Assembly (NCBI RefSeq): GCF_030269515.1 | Contig: NZ_BSTM01000039.1 | Location: 1-60,122, forward strand | DNA from: Actinomadura sp. NBRC 104412 | Lineage (GTDB): Bacteria > Actinomycetota > Actinomycetes > Streptosporangiales > Streptosporangiaceae | Direction: 5' to 3' | Length of the DNA: 60,122 nucleotides | In this document: in pieces, positions 24,225-31,441 of the stretch | Numbering within the stretch: position 1 is the stretch's first letter | Layout of the letters: each line of letters starts with the position of its first letter | The notes under the pieces: model-generated | Database searches by the model: none | Told to the model about the DNA's origin: nothing | What the model saw: only the letters and a program-made list of their open reading frames with translations | Program-made: the position numbers and the translations under genes

Positions 24225-24917
24225 TCACCCGGAGCGCCACGCGCGGGCACGCAGGAGAACGTCACCGTTCAAAGCTTCGGCCACCTGGGCGCGAAGCTCG
24301 GGGAGCCTCCCGTACAGGACGTCGCCGGGGCAGTCGGTCGTCACCAGATCGCGGTGGCCCACGATGGCGTGGAACGGGTCCAGGCGGTACTCGTCGCACA
24401 GCCAGGCGCACGTGTCGACAAGGGAGGACCAGAGCCTCCCGGGAACCCGTGACCGGCTGTAGTCGCCCTCGTTCTCGATCCCGATCGTGTGCTCGTTGTG
24501 CCCCTTGGCCTGGGCGCCGACCACATGCCGACCCGCCCGGATCGCGGCGAGGCTACGGTTGCGCCCCTCCATCACATGCCCGCCACGGCTGATGGTGAGC
24601 TGCTGTCCCGTGTCGTCCCAGCCGCGCCTCAGATGGAACCGCTGGATGCTCCGGGACAGCGCATAGGCGTGGGCGAGTGAGGTGTCCTTGGAGTTCGCGG
24701 TCTCGGTGTGGTGCACGACGATGCGATCCGGAGCCGCCCTGATCACCCTGGCCGCTCTGCGAGGCGGCAGCGCCTTCCAATCCCTCCTGGTATGGACGTG
24801 CGGCGACAGGTCGTCGATCGCGAACGCCCGACCGCCCATGGTCATCTGGAGCAGCCCGGCCCCCAGCATCCCGGCCAGCCCCCGACGGGTGAACCTCGCA
24901 TACGAGCCCCCGGACAT
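24225..24917 (-). CDS. Tat-exported N-acetylmuramoyl-L-alanine amidase (PGRP/Amidase_2)
   Basis: A 230-residue secreted enzyme. The N-terminus YARFTRRGLAGMLGAGLL has the twin arginines of a Tat signal, ending near AFA. The mature part is an Amidase_2/PGRP domain: RIVVHHTETAN supplies the first zinc histidine, DDTGQQLTISRGGHVMEGRN and GIENEGDYSR follow, and AIVGHRDLVTTDCPGD holds the second histidine and the cysteine ligand. It cuts the bond between muramic acid and the stem peptide in the cell wall. It sits at the edge of the presumed insertion between the MATE gene and rplI, so it may be accessory. No operon partner. Confidence 0.9.
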   Translation of the reverse strand: MSGGSYARFTRRGLAGMLGAGLLQMTMGGRAFAIDDLSPHVHTRRDWKALPPRRAARVIRAAPDRIVVHHTETANSKDTSLAHAYALSRSIQRFHLRRGWDDTGQQLTISRGGHVMEGRNRSLAAIRAGRHVVGAQAKGHNEHTIGIENEGDYSRSRVPGRLWSSLVDTCAWLCDEYRLDPFHAIVGHRDLVTTDCPGDVLYGRLPELRAQVAEALNGDVLLRARAWRSG

Positions 24918-25459
24918 TCCGCCCCCTTCGCGTGTTGGTTCGCTTACGGACGGTAGCGACGGTTCGTCTTAGCCACCAAAGCCACGGCGGTTCACCCTCG
25001 TTTCACATGAAACCCAAACACCCCCCACCAATCACCGCACGCCCAGAGAAGACTCCTGCCAGCGATGCTCACCGACCAGCGACAACTCCACCAGCGAGCC
25101 GACCGGCCCGTCCGCGCACAACACCGCGTCGGCCGGCTCGGACAACGCATCCGCGGAACCCCGACAGCTTTCCGAGCGCACCGGCACCGCCAGCATCGTG
25201 CACACTGATCATCCAAGTTCTTGGTTGTGATCTTGCGTCTGTTCGACCAAGGGCTTCGCCGTGATCAACCCGGGCTCCACAGGTTGAAGATCAAGCAAGC
25301 CGTGGCATTCCTGGGAGATGCCGCTAGGGCGCGCCCAACCGGCCCGCTGTCGGGTCCGCTTTAGCTTGTGCAGCGGCTTCTGTGTCTTGTAGTCCCGGCG
25401 CGGCCGGGACTGCGGCTCCTCGCCGTAGGGGCTGGTCGGTTTGGGGGTTGCGGGCGTGC
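24918..25459. other. Intergenic region holding a transposase remnant
   Basis: A 540-bp stretch without intact genes between the amidase and the rplI terminator. It contains one recognisable transposase scrap (25032-25196, listed separately) and otherwise featureless GC-rich sequence. It looks like eroded mobile DNA. Confidence 0.5.
25032..25196 (-). pseudogene. Transposase N-terminal remnant
   Basis: A 54-residue minus-strand frame reads ADALSEPADAVLCADGPVGS followed by LVELSLVGEHRWQESSLGVR before a stop. The pattern D..ALFE..DAVLC.DGPV.SLVELSLV.EHRRGHG is characteristic of a common actinobacterial DDE transposase group (IS701-like); here the HRRGHG continuation is lost. The start and the catalytic domain are missing. 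I judge it a dead fragment. Confidence 0.37.
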
Positions 25460-25492
25460 GAACGGCCCGCCTGGTGGGCAGGCGGGCCGTTC
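25460..25492 (-). terminator. Rho-independent-type hairpin after rplI
   Basis: GAACGGCCCGCCTG at 25460-25473 and CAGGCGGGCCGTTC at 25479-25492 are perfect 14-base arms with a 5-base loop. It lies 22 bp beyond the rplI stop, where the rpsF-rplI operon should end. On the minus strand the stem is not followed by a strong U tract, as is common in high-GC actinobacteria. Confidence 0.75.
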
Positions 25493-25514
25493 TTTGGCGG
25501 TATGGGCCGGGTGG

Positions 25515-25961
25515 TCAGGCTTCGACTACGTCGACGTCGATGGTGGCGCTGACGTCGGAGTGCAGGCGGACGCTGACGCGGTGGGTGCCGACGGTCTTGA
25601 TCGGGTTGCCGATCTCGATGCGGCGGCGGTCCAGTTCGGGGCCGTCGGCGGCCTTGACGGCCTCGGCGATGTCCGCCGCGGTCACCGCGCCGAACAGCCG
25701 GCCGTTGCGGCCGGTGCGGGTGCGCAGGGTGACCTTGAGGGACTTCAGCGCCCCCGCGACATCCTTGGCGTGCTCGACGGTCGCGATCTCGCGGGCCGCG
25801 CGGGCCTTCTTGATCGACTCGATCTCGCGCTCCGCGCCCCGCGTCCACTTGATCGCGAATCCGCGCGGGACGAGGTAGTTGCGGCCGTAGCCGTCGCGGA
25901 CCTCGATGACGTCGCCGGGCTCACCGAGCCCGGAGACCTGCTGAGTGAGGATGAGCTTCAT
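25515..25961 (-). CDS. rplI: 50S ribosomal protein L9
   Basis: A 148-residue L9 of normal length. The N-terminal RNA-binding domain reads MKLILTQQVSGLGEPGDVIE and VRDGYGRNYLVPRGFAIKWT; a connecting helix follows, then the C-terminal domain with GRLFGAVTAADIAEAV and VGTHRVSVRLHSDVSA. L9 bridges stalk and factor-binding regions of the large subunit and helps keep the reading frame. Last gene of the rpsF-ssb-rpsR-rplI operon; the gap to rpsR is 19 bp and a strong AGGAGG-like site precedes the ATG. The terminator at 25460-25492 follows. Confidence 0.97.
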   Translation of the reverse strand: MKLILTQQVSGLGEPGDVIEVRDGYGRNYLVPRGFAIKWTRGAEREIESIKKARAAREIATVEHAKDVAGALKSLKVTLRTRTGRNGRLFGAVTAADIAEAVKAADGPELDRRRIEIGNPIKTVGTHRVSVRLHSDVSATIDVDVVEA

Positions 25962-25980
25962 GATCTGGTGTCCTCCTCGC

Positions 25981-26217
25981 TCAGCGCGCGGTGCTGGTGT
26001 ACGGCAGCAGCGCCATCTCGCGGGCGTTCTTGATCGCCGTGGCGACGTCCCGCTGGTGCTGCGTGCAGTTGCCGGTCACGCGACGGGCCCGGATCTTGCC
26101 GCGGTCGGAGATGAACTTCCGCAGCAGGACCGTGTCCTTGTAGTCGACGTAGGAGATCTTCTCCTGGCAGAAAACGCAAACCTTCTTCTTCGGCTTGCGG
26201 GGAGGTGGCTTCGCCAT
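25981..26217 (-). CDS. rpsR: 30S ribosomal protein S18 (zinc-binding form)
   Basis: A 78-residue S18: KKKVCVFCQEKISYVDYKDT, LRKFISDRGKIRARRVTGNC, TQHQRDVATAIKNAREMALL. The CVFC pair together with C and H in NCTQH form the zinc site of C+ type S18. Many actinobacteria also hold a zinc-free paralogue induced when zinc is scarce; this housekeeping copy lies in the rpsF operon as expected. It binds the 30S platform as a partner of S6. Gap to rplI is 19 bp. Confidence 0.97.
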   Translation of the reverse strand: MAKPPPRKPKKKVCVFCQEKISYVDYKDTVLLRKFISDRGKIRARRVTGNCTQHQRDVATAIKNAREMALLPYTSTAR

Positions 26218-26331
26218 CGTGGTGCTCCTTGGTGAGAGCCCCGCTTGCGCGGGAATGGACTGGGTTCGATGTCATCCGGCGGATCGACCGCCGTGGATGA
26301 GGACTGTTCGTCGTGGTGGTGGACGGGGCCG

Positions 26332-26871
26332 CTAGAAGGGCGGGTCGTCGGAGAAGCCGCCACCGCCGGAGCCGCCGGTCGCCCACGGGTCGTCGACCTG
26401 GGGGCCGCCGGAGCCGCCGCCCTGCTGGCCGCCGCCGAAACCGCCGCCTCCGCCGGAGCCGCCGAACCCGCCTCCGCCGGAGCCGCCGAAGCCGCCACCG
26501 CCCTGCCGCTGGGTCTTGTTGACCTTCGCGGTGGCGTTGCGCAGCGAGGGACCGACCTCCTCGACCTCGATCTCGAAGACGGTCCGCTTCTCACCCTGCT
26601 GGGTCTCATACGAGCGCTGCTGGAGACGGCCCTGGACGATCACGCGCATGCCGCGCTGCAGGGTCTCGGCCACGTTCTCGGCCGCCTGCCGCCAGACGTT
26701 GCAGGTCAGGAACAGCGCCTCGCGGTCCTTCCACTCGCCCGACTGGCGGTCGAAGTACCGCGGGGTCGAGGCGATGCGAAACGACGCGACCGCCTGGCCG
26801 CTGGCGGTGAAGCGTAGGTTCGGGTCCTCCACGAGGTTCCCGACGATCGTGATGACGGTGTCGCCTGCCAT
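26332..26871 (-). CDS. ssb: Single-stranded DNA-binding protein
   Basis: A 179-residue SSB. Residues 1-115 are the OB fold: MAGDTVITIVGNLVEDPNLR, ASGQAVASFRIASTPRYFDR, EALFLTCNVWRQAAENVAET, GMRVIVQGRLQQRSYETQQG. A long glycine-rich linker (GGGGFGGSGGGGFGG) follows, and the protein ends in the acidic tip SDDPPF that recruits replication and repair proteins. The linker is DNA-repetitive, which is normal for the family. Third gene from the end of the rpsF operon; it protects single-stranded DNA at the fork together with the DnaB helicase encoded nearby. Confidence 0.97.
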   Translation of the reverse strand: MAGDTVITIVGNLVEDPNLRFTASGQAVASFRIASTPRYFDRQSGEWKDREALFLTCNVWRQAAENVAETLQRGMRVIVQGRLQQRSYETQQGEKRTVFEIEVEEVGPSLRNATAKVNKTQRQGGGGFGGSGGGGFGGSGGGGGFGGGQQGGGSGGPQVDDPWATGGSGGGGFSDDPPF

Positions 26872-26908
26872 GGGCTCGCTCCGGCTTGTGTGAGGGCCTG
26901 AGCCTGGC

Positions 26909-27199
26909 TCAGTGGACCTCGGGGCGGATGACCTTCGTGCGCAGGATCGACTCGCTCAGGTTGAGCTGCCGGTCGAGCTCCTTGACCGTGACGGGCTCGG
27001 CCGCGAGATCGATCACCGCGTAGATGCCTTCGGACTTCTTCTGGATGTCGTAGGCAAGCCGCCTGCGACCCCAGATGTCGACCTTCTCGACGCTGCCGCC
27101 GCCGTCCTTGACGACCTTCAGGAACGGATCCAGCGCAGCCGCCGCCGTCCGCTCGTCGATGGCGGGGTCGAGGATGGCCATGAGTTCGTAACGACGCAT
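26909..27199 (-). CDS. rpsF: 30S ribosomal protein S6
   Basis: A 96-residue S6: MRRYELMAILDPAIDERTAA, VEKVDIWGRRRLAYDIQKKS, EGIYAVIDLAAEPVTVKELD, LSESILRTKVIRPEVH. It pairs with S18 in the platform of the small subunit. It is the first ribosomal gene of the rpsF-ssb-rpsR-rplI operon, with 37 bp to ssb. GGAGGTAGGGA lies upstream of the ATG. The 207-bp gap upstream, before the small coiled-coil gene, should contain the operon promoter. Confidence 0.97.
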   Translation of the reverse strand: MRRYELMAILDPAIDERTAAAALDPFLKVVKDGGGSVEKVDIWGRRRLAYDIQKKSEGIYAVIDLAAEPVTVKELDRQLNLSESILRTKVIRPEVH

Positions 27200-27406
27200 G
27201 CTGTGTCCCTACCTCCTCTGGACTGATGCGGTCACGGTCTCTCCGTGACAGGAGGGCTCTTGCGTCTCCCGGGGCCGCTCGGCACCGCCCAGGTGGCCGT
27301 GCCCTGGCCGCGAGACCGATCCAGGCTACCAACTGTCGGCAGCGTAAGAGCCAGATCCGGGTCATGGTGGGGGACACCGGGCGGCGCCGGCCGTCGCGAA
27401 CCGGCC

Positions 27407-27571
27407 TCATCGGCGGGCTCCGGAAGCGGATGCCTTGGCGCGGCGCCGGCGCTCCAGCTCCTCCATGATGTCGGCCATCCGGGCGCGCATGCGGGCGGTC
27501 TGGGTCGTCAGCACCGACAGTTCCTCCACCAGCTCCGCGTCGCCGATGACGGCGAGCTCGCTCTGCCTCAT
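27407..27571 (-). CDS. Small conserved-looking coiled-coil protein upstream of rpsF
   Basis: A 54-residue frame: MRQSELAVIGDAELVEELSV, LTTQTARMRARMADIMEELE, RRRRAKASASGARR. It has one of the strongest ribosome sites in the window, AGGAGGTG five bases before ATG 27571, and high third-position GC. The heptad-like spacing of L, M and I suggests a helical hairpin or coiled coil with a very basic C-terminus. I do not know a function. It lies 207 bp upstream of rpsF on the same strand, and could be co-transcribed with the ribosomal operon. Confidence 0.6.
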   Translation of the reverse strand: MRQSELAVIGDAELVEELSVLTTQTARMRARMADIMEELERRRRAKASASGARR

Positions 27572-27787
27572 CCCGGCACCTCCTGTCCTCTCCCGCTGTC
27601 CTCGGCTCCGGCGTTCTCGAATCCATGTTCGACCGTACCGGGTGCCACCGACAATCCGACGCGCCCGCACGGCATGGTCGCTCGCGCTCCTGGGAATCCT
27701 CGATACGGACGCGCGTACCGTCCGCCCGGTGCCTCGCGTCCCGAGCCGGTGATCACGAGCACTCGCGCGCCCGAAGGGGGTGTCCCG

Positions 27788-28093
27788 ATGTCGCAGGAAG
27801 CAGCCGGGAAGAAACGGTCCGCCCTCACCCTCAACACCGACGGTGAGCGCCACCCTGTGGAGAACTCGCTGGCCGTGGCCTCGCTCATCATCGGGTTGAC
27901 CGCACTCGTCCTTGGGTTCATCCCCCCGACCCACTTCCTTGGGGCCCTGGCCGGCGTGATCGGGCTTCCGCTCGCCCTCTACTCACAGCTCGTGTCGGCC
28001 ACGACGGGTGAACGCTGGCTCAACGTCATCGGAATGGTGTCGTCCTTCGTGGGGGCCGGGTTCGCCCTCAGCCACGGAGGGTTCGCTCTCTAG
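27788..28093 (+). CDS. Small membrane protein, three predicted helices
   Basis: A 101-residue protein from ATG 27788: a basic, polar N-terminus (MSQEAAGKKRSALTLNTDGE), then hydrophobic segments SLAVASLIIGLTALVLGFIP, LGALAGVIGLPLALYSQLVS and VIGMVSSFVGAGFALSHGGF. There is no enzymatic motif. Proteins like this are common and uncharacterised in actinobacteria. Frames extending upstream to 27245 lack a start near a ribosome site. It is 79 bp upstream of the endonuclease IV gene and may be co-transcribed. Confidence 0.65.
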   Translation: MSQEAAGKKRSALTLNTDGERHPVENSLAVASLIIGLTALVLGFIPPTHFLGALAGVIGLPLALYSQLVSATTGERWLNVIGMVSSFVGAGFALSHGGFAL

Positions 28094-28172
28094 ACACCGG
28101 GGCTTCGGCCACTGAGCATCCACCGCACACTATCGGGTTCGGCTTGAACGGCGCGCGGATACCCTCGTAGGC

Positions 28173-28943
28173 ATGCGCATCGGAGCCCACGTCGACCAGA
28201 CCAACCCGCTCGACAACGCGCGCGCCCGCGAGGCGGACGTCGTCCAGTTCTTCCTCGGCGACCCGCAGGGCTGGAAGAAGCCCGTCATGCCGGAGGGCGT
28301 CGAGGCGGTCCGTGACTCCGACGTGGACGTCTATATCCACGCGCCGTACGTGGTCAACGTGGCGACGTCCAACAACCGGATCCGCATCCCGAGCCGCAAG
28401 ATCCTCCAGCAGCAACTGGAGGCGGCGGCCTCGATCGGGGCGAAGGCGCTGATCGTCCATGGCGGGCACGTCCTGAAGGCCGACGACCCCGAGATCGGCT
28501 ACGAGAACTGGCGCAAGGTCTTCGAACGCCTTGACTGTCCGATTCCGGTCTACATCGAGAACACCGCGGGTGGCGACAACGCCATGGCGCGGAGGTTCGA
28601 CCGGATCGCCCGGCTGTGGGAGGTCCTCTCCGGGGTGGACGGGCTCGACTCAAAGCTGGGCTTCTGCCTCGACACCTGCCACGCGCACGCCGCCGGCGAG
28701 GATCTGATCGACGCGGTGGACCGGATCAAGGCCATCACCGGCAGGATCGACCTGGTCCACTGCAACGACAGCCGCGACGCGTTCGGGTCCGGCGCCGACC
28801 GGCACGCCAACCTGGGCTCCGGCACGATCGACGCGGAGCTGATCCTGGGGGTCGTCCGGGCGGCGGGCGCACCGGTCGTGGTGGAGACGCCGAGCGAGGG
28901 GCAGGCGGCCGACATCGCCTGGCTGCGCGCCAACCTGGGCTGA
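28173..28943 (+). CDS. nfo: Deoxyribonuclease IV (AP endonuclease, Nfo family)
   Basis: A 256-residue TIM-barrel AP endonuclease. The three-zinc site residues are visible: GAHVD at the start, VYIHAPYVVNVAT, ALIVHGGHV, VYIENTAGGDNAM, GFCLDTCHAHAAGED, VHCNDSRDAFGSGADRHANL, and the final VVVETPSEG. The enzyme cuts the backbone 5' to abasic sites left by glycosylases such as the AlkA protein encoded 20 kb away. Length is slightly short of the E. coli enzyme (285) but complete. ATG 28173 is preceded by a poor ribosome site. Confidence 0.93.
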   Translation: MRIGAHVDQTNPLDNARAREADVVQFFLGDPQGWKKPVMPEGVEAVRDSDVDVYIHAPYVVNVATSNNRIRIPSRKILQQQLEAAASIGAKALIVHGGHVLKADDPEIGYENWRKVFERLDCPIPVYIENTAGGDNAMARRFDRIARLWEVLSGVDGLDSKLGFCLDTCHAHAAGEDLIDAVDRIKAITGRIDLVHCNDSRDAFGSGADRHANLGSGTIDAELILGVVRAAGAPVVVETPSEGQAADIAWLRANLG

Positions 28944-29168
28944 CGAGGGCGGCTGACCGGGGCGGGTGGCCGCCTGTGGCCGGGGCCGCGCGCCGTCCCG
29001 GATTCCCCTGAGGTCGCAGGAACCGCGCCCGCAAATACGGCATCTAATCTGTCACGACACGGCGAAGCACGAGATCACCCCTCACTGGCATAATCCGGAA
29101 CACGACCTCAGCCCCAGCGCACGCGCGTGATCATTTGATGACGGGCGCGCCGAACGATCGGGAAGTCA

Positions 29169-29540
29169 ATGGCCCAACCCCCTTACGACCCGTACGGCGG
29201 CGGATACGGCTCCGACCCCTACGGCCAGTCGTACCAGCAGCCCCCACAGGTGCAGCACCACTACTACGGTGCGGCGCCTCCGCCCAATAACGGGCTGGCG
29301 ACCGCGTCCATGGTGCTGGGGATCATCGGCATCGTCTTCTGCGGGTTCACCTCCATTCTGGCGATCATCTTCGGGCATGTCGCGCAGAGCCAGATCAAGC
29401 GGACCGGCGAGGGCGGCGCGGGCATGGCCACCGCCGGCCTGGTGATGGGCTACATCGTCACCGCCATCTGGATCGTCATCTGGATCTTCTACCTCGGTCT
29501 GTGGGCCGCGCTCGTCGGATCGAGCGCCACCGTCTACTGA
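29169..29540 (+). CDS. DUF4190 membrane protein
   Basis: A 123-residue protein. The first 38 residues are rich in Tyr, Pro, Gln and Gly (YDPYGGGYGSDPYGQSYQQP), followed by a DUF4190 domain with two hydrophobic helices, ATASMVLGIIGIVFCGFTSI and ATAGLVMGYIVTAIWIVIWI, linked by IIFGHVAQSQIKRTG. The GH..Q..I.RTGE.G.G.A.AGL..GY pattern is the domain signature. The function is unknown; such proteins are probably membrane-associated and interact through their disordered cytoplasmic ends. Confidence 0.82.
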   Translation: MAQPPYDPYGGGYGSDPYGQSYQQPPQVQHHYYGAAPPPNNGLATASMVLGIIGIVFCGFTSILAIIFGHVAQSQIKRTGEGGAGMATAGLVMGYIVTAIWIVIWIFYLGLWAALVGSSATVY

Positions 29541-29718
29541 CCGCGGGCCCCGCACCGGCCGCCGGCCACGGACCGGCCGGCCGTCGGTCACCCGGCGTCC
29601 AGCTTCGGTGCGGGAGGGGTTCCGAACGTGTGGCCCAGGGGTCGCCGCACGTCCGGCGGGCCCTTCATGCCAACGGGGGTACGGGTGCCCACGGGGGAGC
29701 CACGGGGTAGAGCGGGGA

Positions 29719-30204
29719 TCAGCCGAGCTTGGGGACCCCGGCCACTTCCACGCCGATGCTCGACAGCAGGACGGTCATGGGCGTGGCGGTGTCCTGCCAC
29801 GTTTCCACGGCATGCGTGAACACGTCGAGCGCCGTTCGGAACGCGCGCTGGTCCGCCTCGGCCAGTTCCGCCCACGCCTCGTACATGATCAGGTAACCGC
29901 CGGTCGACGGCACCCAGGACAGGTCCGTCAGGCGGTCCCGCAGGGCGTCCCAGTCACCGCCCGTCCCCTCGGGGAACTCGAAGACCTCGGCGCACAGCCT
30001 CAGGAACGACTCCGTGTCCCTGGCGCGGCGGCCGTTCAGGTAGAAGGTCTTCCAGCCCGCCGCGGTCGCGCGCTCCGGCCAGGCCGCTCCCGACACGCCG
30101 GCACCCGGAGCCGCGGGGGCACGCCACTGGTAGACGCCCGGCTTCAGGCGTCCCTCAACCAGATCTTCCAGAGCCCGGTTCGCGTCCACGTCATCTCCCG
30201 GCAC
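29719..30204 (-). CDS. Barstar-family ribonuclease inhibitor
   Basis: A 161-residue protein from GTG 30204, four bases after AGAGGAGA. It carries the barstar fold: WKTFYLNGRRARDTESFLRL, AEVFEFPEGTGGDWDALRDR, LTDLSWVPSTGGYLIMYEAW, ending in a helical C-terminus. Barstar proteins block barnase-type secreted RNases inside the producing cell. No barnase gene is visible nearby, so it is an orphan that may guard against toxins of other strains or have another role. It is divergent from the MerR gene. Confidence 0.8.
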   Translation of the reverse strand: MPGDDVDANRALEDLVEGRLKPGVYQWRAPAAPGAGVSGAAWPERATAAGWKTFYLNGRRARDTESFLRLCAEVFEFPEGTGGDWDALRDRLTDLSWVPSTGGYLIMYEAWAELAEADQRAFRTALDVFTHAVETWQDTATPMTVLLSSIGVEVAGVPKLG

Positions 30205-30448
30205 TGTCTCTCCTCTGGTACGGACTCGTGATACCGACTCGTTCCCGTCCGCGGGATCAGGATCATCTGCCCATCCCGCAGGGGAACATGCGGACGCCGA
30301 CCGAGTCCACCACGACCCGTGCGCCGCATCCAGTCCCCCGCGCGGCGCCTCTCGTCCGGCGTCGCCGTCCTGACGCGGTGACCTCCCGGTACGCGGGCAC
30401 GACGATCCTGAGAGGGAGGCATTCCGCCGCCGCGGCGCGTGAATGCGC

Positions 30449-30479
30449 TTGAGTCTCCACCGACTGGAGCCTGAAGGGT
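30449..30479 (+). promoter_or_regulatory. MerR-type promoter/operator
   Basis: TTGAGT at 30449-30454 is followed by the dyad CTCCA (30455-30459) and TGGAG (30465-30469), with AAGGGT at 30474-30479 as a weak -10. The 19-bp spacer carrying a CTCCA...TGGAG dyad is the standard layout of promoters activated by MerR proteins, which untwist the over-long spacer. It lies directly upstream of the MerR gene and should make it autoregulated. Confidence 0.6.
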
Positions 30480-30486
30480 GATGGGC

Positions 30487-31419
30487 ATGGACGGCGACAC
30501 CGGCCTCTACACGATCGGGGAACTGGCACGCCGGACCGGCCTGCCGGTCCGGACCATCCGGTTCTATTCCGACGCGGGGCTGGTGCCGCCGACCGATCGC
30601 ACCCACGCGGGCTACCGCCTGTACGACCTGGACGCCGTCGCGCGCCTCGACATGGTCAGGACGCTGCGTGAGCTGGGCGTCGATCTGCCGACGGTGCGGC
30701 GCGTGCTGGCACGCGAGATCACGATCTCGGAGGTCGCGGCCGCGCACGCCCAGGCGCTGGACGTCCAGATCCAGACGCTGCGGCTGCGGCGGGCCGTGCT
30801 GCGCGCGGTGGCCAAACGCGGATCCAGTCCCGAGGAGATGGACCTCATGCACAAACTCGCCCGGCTCTCCGACGAGGAGCGCAAGCGCATCATCACCGGC
30901 TTCATCGACGAGGTGTACGCGGGGCTCGACGCCGACCAGGACTTCGAGGCCAAGCTGCGTTCCGCGATGCCCGAACTCCCCGACGACCCTGAGCCCGAGC
31001 AGGTGGACGCCTGGGTGGAGCTGGCGGAACTCGTCCAGGACCCGGATTTCAAGGCCAGGATCCGGCAGATGGTGGAGTACCAGGCATCCCATGCCGAGGA
31101 GACCGCGCGGTTCGCCTCCGCCGACCTCGGCGAGGCGACCAGGCGGCGGGTGGAGGCGGCGCTGGCCGACGGCATCGCGCCCGAGTCCCCGGAGGCGGCG
31201 CCCGTGCTGGACGGGCTGGTGGCGGAGTACGCCGCCGCGCTCGGCGCCACCGACGACCCGGATTTCCGGCGCGAGCTGCTGGAACGTCTGGAGATCGGCA
31301 ACGATCCGCGTGCCGAGCGGTACTGGAGGCTTCTCGCGATCATCAACGGCTGGCCGTCGTGGCAGCCGACGACACCGCTGTTCGAGTGGTTCATCACCGC
31401 CCTCCGCGCCCACTCCTGA
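30487..31419 (+). CDS. MerR-family transcriptional regulator
   Basis: A 310-residue regulator. Residues 5-75 form the MerR winged helix: GLYTIGELARRTGLPVRTIR, FYSDAGLVPPTDRTHAGYRL and LDAVARLDMVRTLRELGVDL. A coiled coil follows, then about 200 residues of helical C-terminus (EERKRIITGFIDEVYAGLDA, PTTPLFEWFITALRA) that probably binds a ligand, longer than metal-sensing MerRs and like TipAL or multidrug sensors. ATG 30487 is preferred because AAGGG sits eight bases upstream; ATG 30481 is too close to it. Target genes beyond itself are not clear; it converges with the GT87 gene. Confidence 0.86.
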   Translation: MDGDTGLYTIGELARRTGLPVRTIRFYSDAGLVPPTDRTHAGYRLYDLDAVARLDMVRTLRELGVDLPTVRRVLAREITISEVAAAHAQALDVQIQTLRLRRAVLRAVAKRGSSPEEMDLMHKLARLSDEERKRIITGFIDEVYAGLDADQDFEAKLRSAMPELPDDPEPEQVDAWVELAELVQDPDFKARIRQMVEYQASHAEETARFASADLGEATRRRVEAALADGIAPESPEAAPVLDGLVAEYAAALGATDDPDFRRELLERLEIGNDPRAERYWRLLAIINGWPSWQPTTPLFEWFITALRAHS

Positions 31420-31441
31420 CGGGGACGCCTCAACCTGGCGG

